Positions 63,887 through 64,000 of a DNA stretch of 64,000 nt are shown piece by piece. Source of the DNA: Rhodocyclaceae bacterium (GTDB lineage: Bacteria > Pseudomonadota > Gammaproteobacteria > Burkholderiales > Rhodocyclaceae). A program made the position numbers and the translations under genes. Each line of letters opens with the position of its first letter. Positions within the stretch are counted from its first letter, which is position 1. Below the pieces are notes generated by a model that saw nothing but the letters and a program-made list of their open reading frames with translations, ran no database searches and had not been told where the DNA came from. The stretch covers positions 23,304 to 87,303 of the forward strand of contig JAQTNA010000013.1 in the NCBI GenBank assembly GCA_028714035.1. The letters run 5' to 3'.

Positions 63887-64000
63887 TTGTATGTTCTGTT
63901 TTTGAAAAATACATAAAAATGATGATTGGTCTGTGGAGCTTGTGGGCAAAGGGGGGCGCGGTGGGAAACGCGCAGCGTTTTCCACGGCAAGCCGCCCGGT

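Noticed and set aside
63746..63990. Short minus-strand open frames over element E3
   Set aside because: They consist mostly of the AACCGC repeat arms read as protein and have no coding features.

Overview
The window is a GC-rich chromosomal segment of a Gram-negative bacterium, almost certainly a betaproteobacterium. The evidence is the gene order secY-infA-rpmJ-rpsM, a four-cysteine S4, an S3 with a long basic tail, the yraN/rsmI/rnpB neighbourhood of the dcw cluster, and a full L-Ara4N lipid A pathway. I cannot fix the genus; Rhodocyclales or Nitrosomonadales are reasonable guesses.

Layout. 1-4046: a partial TauE/SafE-like membrane protein, a rhodanese, the copper ATPase CopA and a CopZ-like chaperone. 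4057-7690: HIRAN protein, YraN, RsmI, dihydroorotase, a small lipoprotein and RNase P RNA. 8031-26100: the complete dcw cluster (mraZ, rsmH, ftsL, ftsI, murE, murF, mraY, murD, ftsW, murG, murC, murB, ddl, ftsQ, ftsA, ftsZ) with a MraZ-box promoter, then lpxC, a two-helix peptide and an EamA transporter. 28352-42639: the S10, spc and alpha ribosomal-protein operons joined end to end, with promoters before rpsJ, rplN and rpsM. 42709-45734 (minus): rplU-rpmA-obgE-proB. Then ispB, tRNA-Pro(CGG), and on the minus strand PhoH, a BCP peroxiredoxin and the arn genes (arnD, a split arnA, arnC, arnB, one arnE/F-like gene, arnT) with an Mth938-like gene. 57218-62118: alaA-hom-thrC and a methyltransferase. 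The window ends with a ParE-type toxin-antitoxin pair and a fructosamine kinase-like gene.

The genes are mostly housekeeping: peptidoglycan precursor synthesis and septum formation, ribosome and RNA polymerase alpha synthesis, isoprenoid carrier synthesis, lipid A modification and threonine synthesis.

The unusual content lies between and inside these genes. At least four unrelated families of short palindromic repeats occur. (1) Heptamer elements are inverted arrays of 7-bp words around a short core. Different elements use different words (GTGGGAA, GTMAGCG, GTCGAGA, CTGAGGA, CTAGAGA), and two elements with different words share almost the same core. Several form the last or first codons of real genes (murB, ddl, bcp, arnC, the arn formyltransferase, thrC). 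(2) A GC-rich palindrome is inserted in frame in murD and arnT; a shared 20-bp stretch is read in different frames in the two genes. (3) GTAG-type REP/REPIN hairpins have covarying stems. (4) Paired arms beginning AACCGCAGAGGCGC flank 55 to 66 bp of unrelated sequence. I regard the heptamer family and the in-frame GC palindrome as the best candidates for something undescribed.
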